A stretch of 64,000 nt of DNA, from positions 109,829 to 173,828 of the forward strand of contig URFH01000001.1 in assembly GCA_900547155.1 (NCBI GenBank), in the 5' to 3' direction. The position numbers were made by a program, and so were the translations under genes. The notes below the pieces were generated by a model that saw only the letters and a list, made by a program, of their open reading frames with translations, was not told the origin of the DNA and did no database searches. This stretch comes from an uncultured bacterium (GTDB lineage: Bacteria; Cyanobacteriota; Vampirovibrionia; Gastranaerophilales; Gastranaerophilaceae). This document shows, piece after piece, positions 1 to 7,765 of the stretch; position 1 is the first letter of the stretch, and every line of letters begins with the position of its first letter.

Positions 1-249
1 CGAGCGTTGGGCTGCTTCTTCCCGCGCAGATGTGCGGTATTTAGCCGATTCTTTCCTGAGTTTTTCAATCTCGCGCTTCATCCCTTTGGGAGTAGCCCCC
101 CTCAGCAGCATATCCATCTTTTGTGATGGTGTGAGATTATTTTTTCCGCCTGCGTTCTCAGCATCCGCAGCATTTTCTGCCGTTTTTTCCTCAACAGTAT
201 CAGACTGCTGTAAAATTTCAGCAGAAATTGTGTCCTGTGTACCAGACAT
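1..249 (-). CDS. phage scaffold-like protein, N-terminal part (runs off the window)
   Basis: The reading frame opens at an ATG at 249 and stays open to the window edge, giving 83 codons. A strong ribosome site (AAGGAG) lies six bases upstream. The product is acidic and hydrophilic at first (residues 1-40 rich in E, A and N). It then becomes helical and charged around LRKESAKYRTSAREEAAQR, the composition and wording typical of phage capsid scaffold or DUF4355-like proteins, which assist head assembly and sit just before the major capsid gene. The other phage genes on this strand support a phage origin. The family is inferred from composition and context, not from a catalytic motif. The capsid gene would be expected left of the window. 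Confidence 0.5.
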   Translation of the reverse strand, partial: MSGTQDTISAEILQQSDTVEEKTAENAADAENAGGKNNLTPSQKMDMLLRGATPKGMKREIEKLRKESAKYRTSAREEAAQRS

Positions 250-319
250 AGGAACTCCTTTCTTTTAACTATATGTGATAGGTGGTAGAAGATACTAAAA
301 ATTATGAATAAACGCTCAT

Positions 320-1378
320 CTAAGCACTACGAACCATATATCTGAGCATCCGGTCATTATTTTTTATTCCCTCAAAAGTAATCGCATTTAATAAATTTTT
401 ATTCTCAAGCAAATATTTCTGGACATCTTTTGAATCCCAGGCTTTTACATTGAAATTGTTGAAAACAACAGGAGTTCCGCCGGAATTTCGTTCATATTCA
501 ACATTTTCACCCGGACTGAGCACCCGTTCTCCGCCTTTTAGAATTGCAAGCTGCTCCGAAGTGCCGCCGAGCGAATAACCTGCATTAGGAATCAACCCGC
601 CCGAGTGGTGTTTACTGCCCAAAAAGCTCATAAAGAAACCGGAAAGATTCCAATCAACAAAACCGTTGCCGCCATTATTGCTGTTGCCCATGATTTTCCC
701 GAACCATTCACTTCCGGCAATTTTTTTATTCAAAGCTTCAAAAGCCATATCAGTAAACTGTTGCAGCAAATATTTCATCAATTTGTTCGACATATTTTTC
801 AAACTTTTGTCAAAATCGTCAAAATCCAGAAGAATTTCCTGCAAAGTATCCCCGACAATCTCCTCCATCTCAAGCCCCATTTTAATCAGTTCTTCTTTTT
901 TGTCAGTTTCGATTTTGCTCTGGTAAAGTTCTTCAATGGATTCGATTTTTCCGTATTTTTCGCCGTCAGAAAGCGATTCGTCGTTCTGAACTTTTTGAAT
1001 TTCTTCAATTTTCCACTTCGCACGCCCGAAAATGTTGCCCAAATCACTATAAACATCCGGGTTTGTCTGCGCTTCTGTGCTTTTTTGCTGCTCTTTTTTC
1101 AAAACATCGTTATATACATTGTTTTGCGCTGCTTTTTCCGCGTCAGATTTAAATTGTTCATAATAATCATTGAACGATTCTTGTATCTTTCCGAATACCT
1201 CATTTGTTCCTTCTAGATACTTTTCCATGTCCCAGATACTGCTTTTGTATTCTTCTCCGAATGTTTTTCCTATCTCTGACAGGTCTTGCGTTGTTACGCC
1301 CAGTTCCTTGCTCAGGTCTTCCAGATTTTTTACTAGCTCTAGGTCGGCTATGTTAATTTTAGGCCTATTATAGTCCAT
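320..1378 (-). CDS. phage tail tape-measure-like protein, C-terminal type (352 aa), probably truncated
   Basis: The first half is coiled-coil (for example EEYKSSIWDMEKYLEG). The C-terminal third has the wording typical of tape-measure C-termini: a small Gly/Asn-rich stretch, then HHSGGLIPNAGYS and LAILKGGERVLSPGE. Tape-measure proteins set tail length and normally exceed 600 residues, so this 352-residue frame looks like a C-terminal remnant or a minimised form. The start is set at the ATG at 1378 because the partial copy upstream has its ATG at the same place behind AGGAGGAAAA; here the site reads GGGGGAAAA. An in-frame ATG at 1402 has no ribosome site. The N-terminal 115 codons are nearly identical to the frame at 2402-1983. 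Confidence 0.65.
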   Translation of the reverse strand: MDYNRPKINIADLELVKNLEDLSKELGVTTQDLSEIGKTFGEEYKSSIWDMEKYLEGTNEVFGKIQESFNDYYEQFKSDAEKAAQNNVYNDVLKKEQQKSTEAQTNPDVYSDLGNIFGRAKWKIEEIQKVQNDESLSDGEKYGKIESIEELYQSKIETDKKEELIKMGLEMEEIVGDTLQEILLDFDDFDKSLKNMSNKLMKYLLQQFTDMAFEALNKKIAGSEWFGKIMGNSNNGGNGFVDWNLSGFFMSFLGSKHHSGGLIPNAGYSLGGTSEQLAILKGGERVLSPGENVEYERNSGGTPVVFNNFNVKAWDSKDVQKYLLENKNLLNAITFEGIKNNDRMLRYMVRSA

Positions 1379-1438
1379 TTTTCCCCCATTCCTAAAAACC
1401 ATCTAATTCACGATGGCAACTCCTCAGCTAAAAAATAA

Positions 1439-1960
1439 TTAATAGCTTTCTAAAACTTTTTTACCATTCTCGTCATAACATTGATTACCAATCCAATGAC
1501 CATATAATTCACCATTTATTTCATAAATAAATGACTCATTTTGAGAAACATACAAAATAACACCCTCTAATTTGCCTTTAGCTGAATATTTATAGGATTT
1601 TATTGGATACATCAAACTAAATATCTTAGACAAACTTTGCAAGCTTCCAGATTTATCATAAAAATAACAAACAAGCCTATTGGACTTATAAGTTATCCCA
1701 TAACTACCATCCGAAAACCACTCAATTCTTCTATCAGCCAAATCTACAATTCCATTGGTTCTATAGGACTTATTTTCCTCAAAATTCCTATCCCGCAAAT
1801 GCTCCTTAAACGAAGAAACCGGTATTTTGTACTTTACACCGTCAAAAGCCTCCTTACGCGCACTTTCCACCGTATACACAACACCGCCCTCAAGCGTCAG
1901 GCCATACGCAATCGGCATTTGAAGCAAAATTATTAAGATTATCCAAAATATCCTTTGCAT
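1439..1960 (-). CDS. small secreted protein, cassette copy 1 (173 aa), unknown function
   Basis: A clear signal peptide (residues 1-20, hydrophobic core IFWIILIILLQMPIAYG) is followed by a mature domain rich in Tyr, Gly and Lys. It contains repeated strand-turn units such as YFYDKSGSLQ, YKYSAKGKLEG and YEINGELYGHW, which resemble MORN or YD-like beta-hairpin repeats. The first 60 codons are almost identical to the copy at 2987-2466, whereas the C-terminal 110 residues differ strongly but keep the same pattern. No enzyme motif is visible. Its position between two tape-measure pieces suggests a cargo gene of the phage or of a cassette. A role as toxin, immunity or surface protein is speculation. 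Confidence 0.6.
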   Translation of the reverse strand: MQRIFWIILIILLQMPIAYGLTLEGGVVYTVESARKEAFDGVKYKIPVSSFKEHLRDRNFEENKSYRTNGIVDLADRRIEWFSDGSYGITYKSNRLVCYFYDKSGSLQSLSKIFSLMYPIKSYKYSAKGKLEGVILYVSQNESFIYEINGELYGHWIGNQCYDENGKKVLESY

Positions 1961-1982
1961 TTTCTCAATATATCACAATTCT

Positions 1983-2402
1983 TCAACCCTTTCCATATAC
2001 ATATTTTCCGTTTATTTCGAAAAATCCAAACAAAATTTCAAAAATTCGCCCGAAAATGTTGCCCAAATCACTATAAACATCCGGATTTGTCTGCGGTTCT
2101 GTGCTTTTTTGCTGCTCTTTTTTCAAAACATCGTTATATACATTGTTTTGCGCTGCTTTTTCCGCGTCAGATTTAAATTGTTCATAATAATCATTGAACG
2201 ATTCTTGTATCTTTCCGAATACCTCATTTGTTCCTTCTAGATACTTTTCCATGTCCCAGATACTGCTTTTGTATTCTTCTCCGAATGTTTTTCCTATCTC
2301 TGACAGGTCTTGCGTTGTTACGCCCAGCTCCTGGCTCAGGTCTTCCAGATTTTTTACTAGCTCTAGGTCTGTTACTACATTTTGTGAATATTTTTTACCC
2401 AT
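1983..2402 (-). pseudogene. truncated duplicate of the tape-measure-like gene (139 aa)
   Basis: From codon 12 to about codon 115 this frame matches the N-terminal part of the gene at 1378-320 almost residue for residue (K to Q and A to P changes seen). It then runs into unrelated sequence ending FFEINGKYVYGKG. That tail is the upstream region of the neighbouring secreted-protein gene read as protein, so the duplication junction lies near 2045. A good ribosome site (AGGAGG) precedes the ATG at 2402, so a short coiled-coil protein may still be made. It is called a pseudogene because the whole C-terminal half is missing. Confidence 0.6.
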
Positions 2403-2465
2403 TTTTCCTCCTATTAAAAAGTCACAGTCTTAGACTGTGACTTTTCCTTATTTTTACTAATTTTT

Positions 2466-2987
2466 TTATAAGTGCCTCAAAATAAGTTGACCATTTTCAT
2501 CAAAACAATCATCTCCCACCCAATGAGCTTCTAATTCTCCATTTACTTTATATATATATGCTTCATTACGAGACACAACTAAAGTAACATTAATCAATTT
2601 ACCATTTATATTATATTTATATGCTTTAGTTGGTGAAATTAAACTCGAATACACATCAAATTCCTCCAACTTACCAGATTTATCATAAAAATAAGCAATA
2701 TTTTTATTCTTATTATAAACAATACCATAACTGCCATCCGAAAACCATTCAATCTTCCTATCACCCAAATCCACAACACCACTGGTTTTCGTCTTCTTAT
2801 TTTCCTTAAAATTTCTATCCCGCAAATGCTCCTTAAACGAAGAAACCGGTATTTTGTACTTTACACCGTCAAAAGCCTCCTTACGCGCACTTTCCACCGT
2901 ATACACAACACCGCCCTCAAGCGTCAGGCCATACGCAATCGGCATTTGAAGCAAAATTATTAAGATTATCCAAAATATCCTTTGCAT
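2466..2987 (-). CDS. small secreted protein, cassette copy 2 (173 aa), unknown function
   Basis: The signal peptide and first 60 codons are near-identical to the gene at 1960-1439, including the upstream bases ACAATAT...TATTGAGAAA. The remaining 110 residues are diverged (KTKTSGVVDLGDRKIEWF against SYRTNGIVDLADRRIEWF). They keep the WFSDGSYGI motif and the order of Tyr-rich hairpins, ending HWVGDDCFDENG. This pattern, a fixed export signal with a varying mature half, is what gene conversion or selection for diversity would leave. No function can be assigned. Confidence 0.6.
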   Translation of the reverse strand: MQRIFWIILIILLQMPIAYGLTLEGGVVYTVESARKEAFDGVKYKIPVSSFKEHLRDRNFKENKKTKTSGVVDLGDRKIEWFSDGSYGIVYNKNKNIAYFYDKSGKLEEFDVYSSLISPTKAYKYNINGKLINVTLVVSRNEAYIYKVNGELEAHWVGDDCFDENGQLILRHL

Positions 2988-3047
2988 TTTCTCAATATAT
3001 CACAATTTTTCAGCACTTTCCATATACATATTTTCGTGAAAAAAATT

Positions 3048-3224
3048 GTCATGCTGAACTTGTTTCAAAATCGCAAGATTGAAGCTGATGAGCACCGTTC
3101 TTGCGACCCTGAAACAAGTTCAGGGTGACGAAAATAGGCCGTCATTCCGAACTTGATTCGGAATCGCAAGATTGAAGCCGATGAGCACCGTTCTTGCAAC
3201 CCTGAAACAAGTTCAGGGTGTCAT
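3048..3224. repeat. two tandem dispersed palindromic repeats, CTGAACTTGTTTCA type
   Basis: Two units, 3048-3130 and 3141-3224, each have a left arm CTGAACTTGTTTCA (copy 2: CCGAACTTGATTCGG) and a right arm TGAAACAAGTTCAG around a shared middle that includes GATGAGCACCGTTCTTGC. The same arm sequence recurs at 24591, 41962, 42073 and 48608. The units fill the gap between the chaperone terminator and the secreted-protein cassette. They are non-coding dispersed repeats of unknown role. Confidence 0.75.
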
Positions 3225-3242
3225 TATAAACGTTTCAAAGAA

Positions 3243-3275
3243 AAAGGAGATAAGCCACCAAAAACTTATCTCCTG
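3243..3275 (-). terminator. intrinsic terminator after the terminase-portal-chaperone operon
   Basis: Read on the minus strand, GGAGATAAG and CTTATCTCC form a perfect 9-bp stem with a 10-base loop, followed by TTTTT. It closes the phage operon about 40 bases after the second chaperone frame stops, so the tape-measure pieces further on need their own promoter. Confidence 0.75.
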
Positions 3276-3314
3276 AAAGAAATTGCATAGAAAGAAGTAA
3301 TATATGAAAGATAT

Positions 3315-3551
3315 TTATCTTATGCTGCTTGCAATCCGGCTGAGACTTTTTATTGCCTCAGCCCCCACAAGCGGTTTTTGAGCAGCCGGTGAAGCAGAAT
3401 TGATTTTTGACTGCAAATCAAGATAAGTGTAATACACAGCATAGAGTTTTCTCGGAGTTGCAGCCCAGAATTCCGAATCCGACCATCCGAGAACCTTCCT
3501 CGCAACCGTGTAATCTTCAACCCAGCTAAAAGTTTCCTGCTCTATTTCTCT
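3315..3551 (-). CDS. tail-assembly chaperone, C-terminal half made by -1 frameshift
   Basis: This open frame has 78 residues and no usable start codon (no ATG, and no GTG or TTG near the beginning). It begins exactly on the run of nine A that ends the upstream chaperone gene and lies in its -1 frame. The protein contains the stretch VLGWSDSEFWAATPRKL, which resembles the second tail-assembly chaperone found after gp10 in gene-transfer agents and related siphophages (W...G...FW..TP..L). A ribosome slipping back one base on AAA AAA would make a 199-residue fusion of the two parts, the arrangement known for lambda G/GT. No other way to express this frame is apparent. Confidence 0.65.
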   Translation of the reverse strand, partial: REIEQETFSWVEDYTVARKVLGWSDSEFWAATPRKLYAVYYTYLDLQSKINSASPAAQKPLVGAEAIKSLSRIASSIR

Positions 3552-3913
3552 TTTTTTTTAGAAGTTCCTTTAATTCGTGTTTTTTCAAGAATCTCCGGAG
3601 GCAAAAGAGGCAGCAGGAATGCAGCCACAGCATATTCTTTCATCTTTAGCCACAAACCCGGATATTCTTTGATTTTTGCCAGAACCTCCTGAATTTCTTC
3701 CGCACTGTGATGTTTTAACATCCCGCAGCCAAGAATAGCAAGAGATTTTTTCAAACTAATCCCCTCATTTGACGTCATTCCGGCATAAAGCTGATAAACG
3801 CCGCACCCTGTTTCGTCCTCCAGCTCCGAATACGCATTGAAATCATATTCAAAACAGTATTCCTTGCCCTCCAGCTTAACCTTTTGCACACTATTTTTCA
3901 AATCCGCTTTCAT
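3542..3913 (-). CDS. phage tail-assembly chaperone, gp10-like (123 aa)
   Basis: The product begins MKADLKNSVQKVKLEGKEY and contains NAYSELEDETGCGVYQLY followed by a helical segment, which fits the GTA-gp10/Phage_TAC_11 type of small protein encoded between portal and tail genes. The start at 3913 is preferred over the longer frame from 3991 because AAGGAGAGG lies directly upstream; it overlaps the end of the portal gene by 23 bases. The C-terminus is TSKKKEK, encoded by a run of nine A (3559-3551), three codons before the stop. That run is the likely slip site for the extension at 3551-3315. Such proteins bind the tape measure during tail assembly. Confidence 0.65.
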   Translation of the reverse strand: MKADLKNSVQKVKLEGKEYCFEYDFNAYSELEDETGCGVYQLYAGMTSNEGISLKKSLAILGCGMLKHHSAEEIQEVLAKIKEYPGLWLKMKEYAVAAFLLPLLPPEILEKTRIKGTSKKKEK

Positions 3914-5306
3914 CTTCCTCTCCTTTTTCATTATTTGATGTGTTGACGGGTGAATTTTGCGCTTTTTCGCTTTCAATCCGCGCCAGCTCAATCATTGCGT
4001 CCTCTTTTGATACCTTGTCGAGCGTCATAATCGTAGTCAGCCTGCTCTGCGTGCCGGCAGCAACCCTGCTGTTTTCAACTTCAACCTGCTCGTTGTAATC
4101 CGACGGCAAAGGCTCGCCCCACGCAACCTGAACATTGCTGACAGGCGTAGAATTGAACGCCATAGCGCATTCAACAACCCTCTTAATCGTAGAATTAAAT
4201 GAAACCTGCTTGATATCATCAACTTTTGCAAGCGCAGCAATGAAAATCTTCCTCAAACTTTCGCCTGACATAGTTCCGGAAAGGTCTATTCCATAAGCCT
4301 GCGGAGGAGTTTTCGTTAAAATATAGAAAAACTGCAAAAGCGTGCTTATATGCCTGTCAATAGCATCCGCCTGTAAATTCGCAGTAATATATTCCGGCTT
4401 AACCCCGTCAGAACCGACTTTCAGAAAATCACTGTCAGGAAAACGGCGCTCATTCGTAACCGGATCATGCTCGAGATTCTGCTCGCTTCCCGCAAGTTTC
4501 GGGTTTGCATGCCTGTTAATAATCTTAGAATTCTGGCTTATCGTGAGCATAATTTCTTCAACAATCGATTTGCAGTTCTTGTAATCACTCTGCCCGAAAT
4601 AAACATCGCTCTCCGTAGAATTTTTTGTAGGAAATACAAGAAAATCATCCCAAATTGCAGAAAAATCATCAATTTCATTAATCCCGAGCAGCTCAAGCTC
4701 CGCACTTTCCAGCTTTCTGCCAAAACTTCCCGACTCATAAGACCAGACCTCATTTTCAACAAAGCCGCGGTGATGTTTTTCGACCTTTTTGTACTCAACT
4801 TCCTTGCCGTTTACGTTGAGATAAAGCGGATAAATCAAAATATGCCCCTCAATCTCATTCAAATTTCCGCGGCTAAAAACAGGAATCCAGCAATCAGGAC
4901 AAATAGAAAATATTTTTACCTCATCTTCCAAAAGTCCAACCTTAAAAATTCCGTTCCCGAACCTTGAATTGTCAATGTAAACCTCTTTAATTACAGAAAT
5001 AAAATTGTTTTCGTCCGCAATTTTCTCCCAGATTTCCTGCAATTCCTCGTCAACATTGACATTTATTCCCTGATTTGTAATAAATCCTTTGAAAAAGTCC
5101 GTCAAAGCCCAAAAAAGATTGATATTGATGAGCGACTGCGCAGTAGTATTGTCCAGCGGATAACGACGTCTGATTTTCATGACAGTTGTGCTGAAGGCCT
5201 TGTTAAAATCGCCGTCATAGAGGTTTCTGTAATAAATGTAATCCGAAAATCTCTGAATCGTATCCGAATCTCTGCTAATGTTCTTAATGTCAAAACTTGT
5301 AAACAT
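3891..5306 (-). CDS. phage portal protein (471 aa)
   Basis: The portal forms the dodecameric DNA channel at the head vertex. The length, the N-terminal helical region (RDSDTIQRFSDYIYYRNLYDG), a mid-region mentioning ILTKTPPQAYGIDLSGTMSG, and the acidic low-complexity C-terminus fit portal proteins of SPP1-gp6 or DUF935-like siphophages. The start at 5306 follows AAAGGAGAAC; the longer open frame to 5390 would add an implausible hydrophobic leader with no ribosome site. It lies directly after the large terminase gene and before the tail chaperone, the usual phage order. Confidence 0.7.
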   Translation of the reverse strand: MFTSFDIKNISRDSDTIQRFSDYIYYRNLYDGDFNKAFSTTVMKIRRRYPLDNTTAQSLININLFWALTDFFKGFITNQGINVNVDEELQEIWEKIADENNFISVIKEVYIDNSRFGNGIFKVGLLEDEVKIFSICPDCWIPVFSRGNLNEIEGHILIYPLYLNVNGKEVEYKKVEKHHRGFVENEVWSYESGSFGRKLESAELELLGINEIDDFSAIWDDFLVFPTKNSTESDVYFGQSDYKNCKSIVEEIMLTISQNSKIINRHANPKLAGSEQNLEHDPVTNERRFPDSDFLKVGSDGVKPEYITANLQADAIDRHISTLLQFFYILTKTPPQAYGIDLSGTMSGESLRKIFIAALAKVDDIKQVSFNSTIKRVVECAMAFNSTPVSNVQVAWGEPLPSDYNEQVEVENSRVAAGTQSRLTTIMTLDKVSKEDAMIELARIESEKAQNSPVNTSNNEKGEEDESGFEK

Positions 5307-5372
5307 TCTGTTCTCCTTTTTTTGTATCTGTAATAAAAACTCCGGCAAAAAGCCTAAAAAAACAAAGAAAAA

Positions 5373-5446
5373 GCATATAGCGCAGGTCAAAAGACCAAAA
5401 GAGGCATATGATGAAGTCAGAGAGAGTGAAATTTTACGCTATATGC
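5373..5446. other. possible structured RNA between terminase and portal genes
   Basis: A perfect 10-bp inverted repeat (GCATATAGCG at 5373-5382 and CGCTATATGC at 5437-5446) encloses 54 bases that contain a second small hairpin, GGTC-AAAA-GACC at 5385-5396. The outer ends are 74 bases apart, the length of a tRNA, but no T-loop or anticodon arm fits. It lies in the 190-base gap between terL and the portal gene, where an RNA or DNA structure could matter for expression or packaging. Confidence 0.35.
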
Positions 5447-5496
5447 ATAGATATGGTTAGATTTGAATTTTATTCTTTCCTTTATATTGAATCCCC

Positions 5497-6771
5497 TCAA
5501 AAAAACCGCGTTTCGTAAAAAGTCAACGCATAACGGGTCTCATCCATAGCGTCATCATCGACTTTTAACGGCAAATCAGGGTCATCAGCTCCGGATTCAT
5601 CCTCGGAAGGATAACGGTAAGTCGAAAACTCATTGAGGGTATTTTTGCAGCGCTCCCTGTTTACAATAAGCCTGTCATAATTGATAATTCCCCTCAAAAT
5701 TCCTATACTGTCAACAATTCTCGGCTTAAACTCGTAAACAATCATCCCCCCGAGCTCCTCACGAAGCTTCTGATTCTGCTCCGGACGGGCATTATCTGCA
5801 TTTATAAACCGGAAATAACGCCCGTACTCGGTTTGACGGTCTTTTATCCACCTGATAACATCACGCTCATCAAGTTTTGAGCCGAAAAGCTCATCAATCT
5901 TGTAATAAACCCCGTCACGCGTAATCCCGTAAAGCCCGCAGCACAAAGGATGGTTCCACCCCCAGTCCAGCCCGAGAAAAAACTCCCGAAACTCGCAAGC
6001 AGCGATTTTTTCAAGAATCTGCGAATGCGAACAGGTATGTTTCTTTTCACTGAACGTGTCATAAACAAGCCCCTCGGCAACAACCCACAAACCCTTGATT
6101 TTTCGAGCCTCAAAAGCCCCTGAATAGAGCTTTTTTTGATTTTCAATAAAAGCCTTTGAAAGATTCGCATTGTCCTCCATTGAAAAATGCCAGTAATCAA
6201 AAACGCTCCTTATTTTCGGGTCATTGTCCAAAAACGGCTTGATACGATCCTTGTAAAGCCAGTGATTTGAACTTTCCGGATTGCTGTCCGCAAGAGCCCT
6301 AGCCTGCTCCGGCGTGAGCCGCGAAAGCGCCATATTATAAAAGGCATAATGGTGCTTGGGCAGCTCGTTCGCGTACCAGAAATCCCACGTTCCGCCCTGA
6401 ATCGTCGCATCAGAATCAGATTTTCCGCCGCCAATAACAAGACAATTGTACGTTTTCCCCCACAACCTGATATCCAGCTCCCCGCTGGAAGAATTATACT
6501 TAACATTCGCACCGTGATAATTCTTCAAAAACGGCAAAAGCTCAATCAAAACGTTGTTTCTGACGGTCTGCTTCGTATAACCCGAAAAAACTTTCAAATA
6601 TTCGTTCCCCACAAACTGAAATATCTGCGGAATTTTATAAATAATACTAAGAGTCTTCGCCGAACGAATCGCCCCGTCACAAAGCGTAAAAAACTTCATT
6701 TTTTCGGGCGGCAGACTTAAAAATCGCCTGTGTTTTTTACTATACTTTGATTTTGACCAATCAATCGGCAT
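5497..6771 (-). CDS. terL: phage terminase large subunit (424 aa)
   Basis: This is the DNA-packaging motor. The ATPase half shows a Walker-A-like GAIRSAKT at about residue 33 and a Walker-B-like DFWYANEL at about residue 130. The nuclease half shows LGLDWGWNHP (about 268), NADNARPEQ (about 323) and a late acidic DDDAMDETRY (about 408), matching the RNase-H-fold nuclease of Terminase_6/PBSX-type TerL. The length is normal for the family. It overlaps the end of the preceding small-terminase gene by 11 bases, a typical coupled pair. Confidence 0.85.
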   Translation of the reverse strand: MPIDWSKSKYSKKHRRFLSLPPEKMKFFTLCDGAIRSAKTLSIIYKIPQIFQFVGNEYLKVFSGYTKQTVRNNVLIELLPFLKNYHGANVKYNSSSGELDIRLWGKTYNCLVIGGGKSDSDATIQGGTWDFWYANELPKHHYAFYNMALSRLTPEQARALADSNPESSNHWLYKDRIKPFLDNDPKIRSVFDYWHFSMEDNANLSKAFIENQKKLYSGAFEARKIKGLWVVAEGLVYDTFSEKKHTCSHSQILEKIAACEFREFFLGLDWGWNHPLCCGLYGITRDGVYYKIDELFGSKLDERDVIRWIKDRQTEYGRYFRFINADNARPEQNQKLREELGGMIVYEFKPRIVDSIGILRGIINYDRLIVNRERCKNTLNEFSTYRYPSEDESGADDPDLPLKVDDDAMDETRYALTFYETRFF

Positions 6772-7150
6772 CGTTTTCTTTTCCCATCTCCTCTAAACTC
6801 TTTAAATACGCTTCTTTTGTCGATATTTCTTCTTTGGAAGCATCATCTTTCTTCGCAGAACCCATAACTTTTCGCTCCTCCTCGGACGCAAGCAGCTTAA
6901 ACAAAGCCACCTGACATGTCGGAGAAGCATTAGGCTTGAGCCATTGGAGCATAAGCTGCTGTTTTGCCTGCGCCCTGTTTTCTTCAATTGCTTTTAGTAA
7001 AATTTTTGACTTATCAAGCTTGTATTCAAGAAATTTTTCAAACGAAAACTCCAAAAACGCAGCAATCCCGTTCATAGAAAGCACATTGTTCTCTTTAATC
7101 AATTCAAGACATTGATTCTCCAAAATTTTGTAATCTTTTTTTCTTCTCAT
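6761..7150 (-). CDS. terS: phage terminase small subunit-like protein (129 aa)
   Basis: The product is a basic, helical protein (MRRKKDYKILENQ...) with a helix-turn-helix-like beginning (LSMNGIAAFLEFSFEKFLEY). A middle segment (KPNASPTCQVALFKLLASEEE) is typical of small terminase subunits, which recognise the packaging site. It immediately precedes and overlaps terL. The start at 7150 is chosen because upstream codons to 7297 run through an inverted repeat and promoter-like sequence. The ribosome site there is only GGGG, so the start is uncertain. Confidence 0.6.
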   Translation of the reverse strand: MRRKKDYKILENQCLELIKENNVLSMNGIAAFLEFSFEKFLEYKLDKSKILLKAIEENRAQAKQQLMLQWLKPNASPTCQVALFKLLASEEERKVMGSAKKDDASKEEISTKEAYLKSLEEMGKENDAD

Positions 7151-7179
7151 AAATCCCCGCCGAAATGGTAAAAAACACT

Positions 7180-7262
7180 TTAAATAGACACACCTGTCCC
7201 GTCTAAAATACGAGGTGGGCTTCGCAATCGAGTTGTTCGACCTCTCGTACGGGATTATATTA
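7180..7262 (-). promoter_or_regulatory. promoter-like TATAAT and structured leader of the terminase operon
   Basis: On the minus strand TATAAT (7259-7254) is followed by CCCGTACGAG, an internal loop, then CTCGTA and CGGG, which can pair (TACGAG with CTCGTA, CCCG with CGGG) to form a leader hairpin in front of the small terminase gene. The stretch around the TATAAT also occurs in both arms of the inverted repeat at 53471-53595. No clear -35 box was found. Confidence 0.4.
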
Positions 7263-7263
7263 G

Positions 7264-7290
7264 CACTTTCCGTTGAGCCATGATGGTCAA
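7264..7290. repeat. 27-base direct repeat, left copy (TGAGCCATnnnGGTCAA)
   Basis: Positions 7264-7290 and 7766-7792 are 21/27 identical, sharing CACTTT..TGAGCCAT...GGTCAA, and lie on either side of the 145-residue gene at 7737-7300. The pair frames a 502-base unit and could be an operator pair or a cassette boundary. Confidence 0.45.
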
Positions 7291-7299
7291 AAAGCAAAA

Positions 7300-7737
7300 T
7301 TAGAGCCTGTAAGCTCGCACAGGCAAAAACACCTTTTCTACAGCGGAATCCCCCTCCTCCGTAACATACCGGAATTTCTGGGTATAACTATTTACCGCTT
7401 TTCCGTAAACAAGCGGTATATTTTTTGAATATTTTTGCACAAAAGGATATTTAGGCCTGATTCTATAACGAAAAGCAGCTGTTTGCGCCAAAAATCGCGT
7501 TGCTTTATACCCGTTAAGCTTCTCTACTCCTATCAGAACCCCCTGCCGGTCAAAACGATGAATCTCAATCTTCGCACACCCGTTTTTCTTGCACCGCAAG
7601 GAATAAACAACCTCTTTTTCCACCCTTTTGCCGTCAGCAATCTCTTTACTTACCGGATTAACCCCGTAAATCTCAATACACCAGAAAGTTTCAGGGTCAT
7701 TTGTGCTATAAACAACACCGCAGCATACCATTTTCAT
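7300..7737 (-). CDS. hypothetical phage-associated protein (145 aa)
   Basis: Expression is credible because AAGGAGGAAT lies upstream of an ATG AAA ATG start. The product begins MKMVCCGVVYSTNDPETF and is basic, with four to five cysteines including RCKKNGCAKIEIH, which could form a small metal-binding or Ogr-like C-x-n-C fold. It recalls short zinc-ribbon proteins of prophage ends, but I do not recognise the family. It is the first gene of the phage block on this strand and is flanked by the direct repeat described at 7264 and 7766. Confidence 0.6.
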   Translation of the reverse strand: MKMVCCGVVYSTNDPETFWCIEIYGVNPVSKEIADGKRVEKEVVYSLRCKKNGCAKIEIHRFDRQGVLIGVEKLNGYKATRFLAQTAAFRYRIRPKYPFVQKYSKNIPLVYGKAVNSYTQKFRYVTEEGDSAVEKVFLPVRAYRL

Positions 7738-7765
7738 AAAAATTCCTCCTTTTGGTAAAGAATAC

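Larger units (their letters stand above)
1024..3007. repeat. tandem duplication of a cassette of about 1,025 bases
   Basis: Positions 1024-1402 match 2048-2402 with an offset of 1024 bases. Positions 1780-1980 match 2807-3007 with an offset of 1027 bases. Between these near-identical parts lie diverged parts: the C-terminal halves of the secreted genes and the spacer after the tape-measure start. The unit is therefore one secreted-protein gene plus the beginning of a tape-measure gene. Confidence 0.8.

Noticed and set aside
605..1216. A 203-residue plus-strand protein
   Set aside because: It lies antisense to the tape-measure gene, is Phe-rich as expected for the reverse of a Lys/Glu-rich coiled-coil gene, and has no ribosome site.
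5373..5446. A tRNA gene (74 bases with paired ends)
   Set aside because: Neither strand has a T-loop with TTCRA, a D-arm or a 5-bp anticodon stem in the right place.
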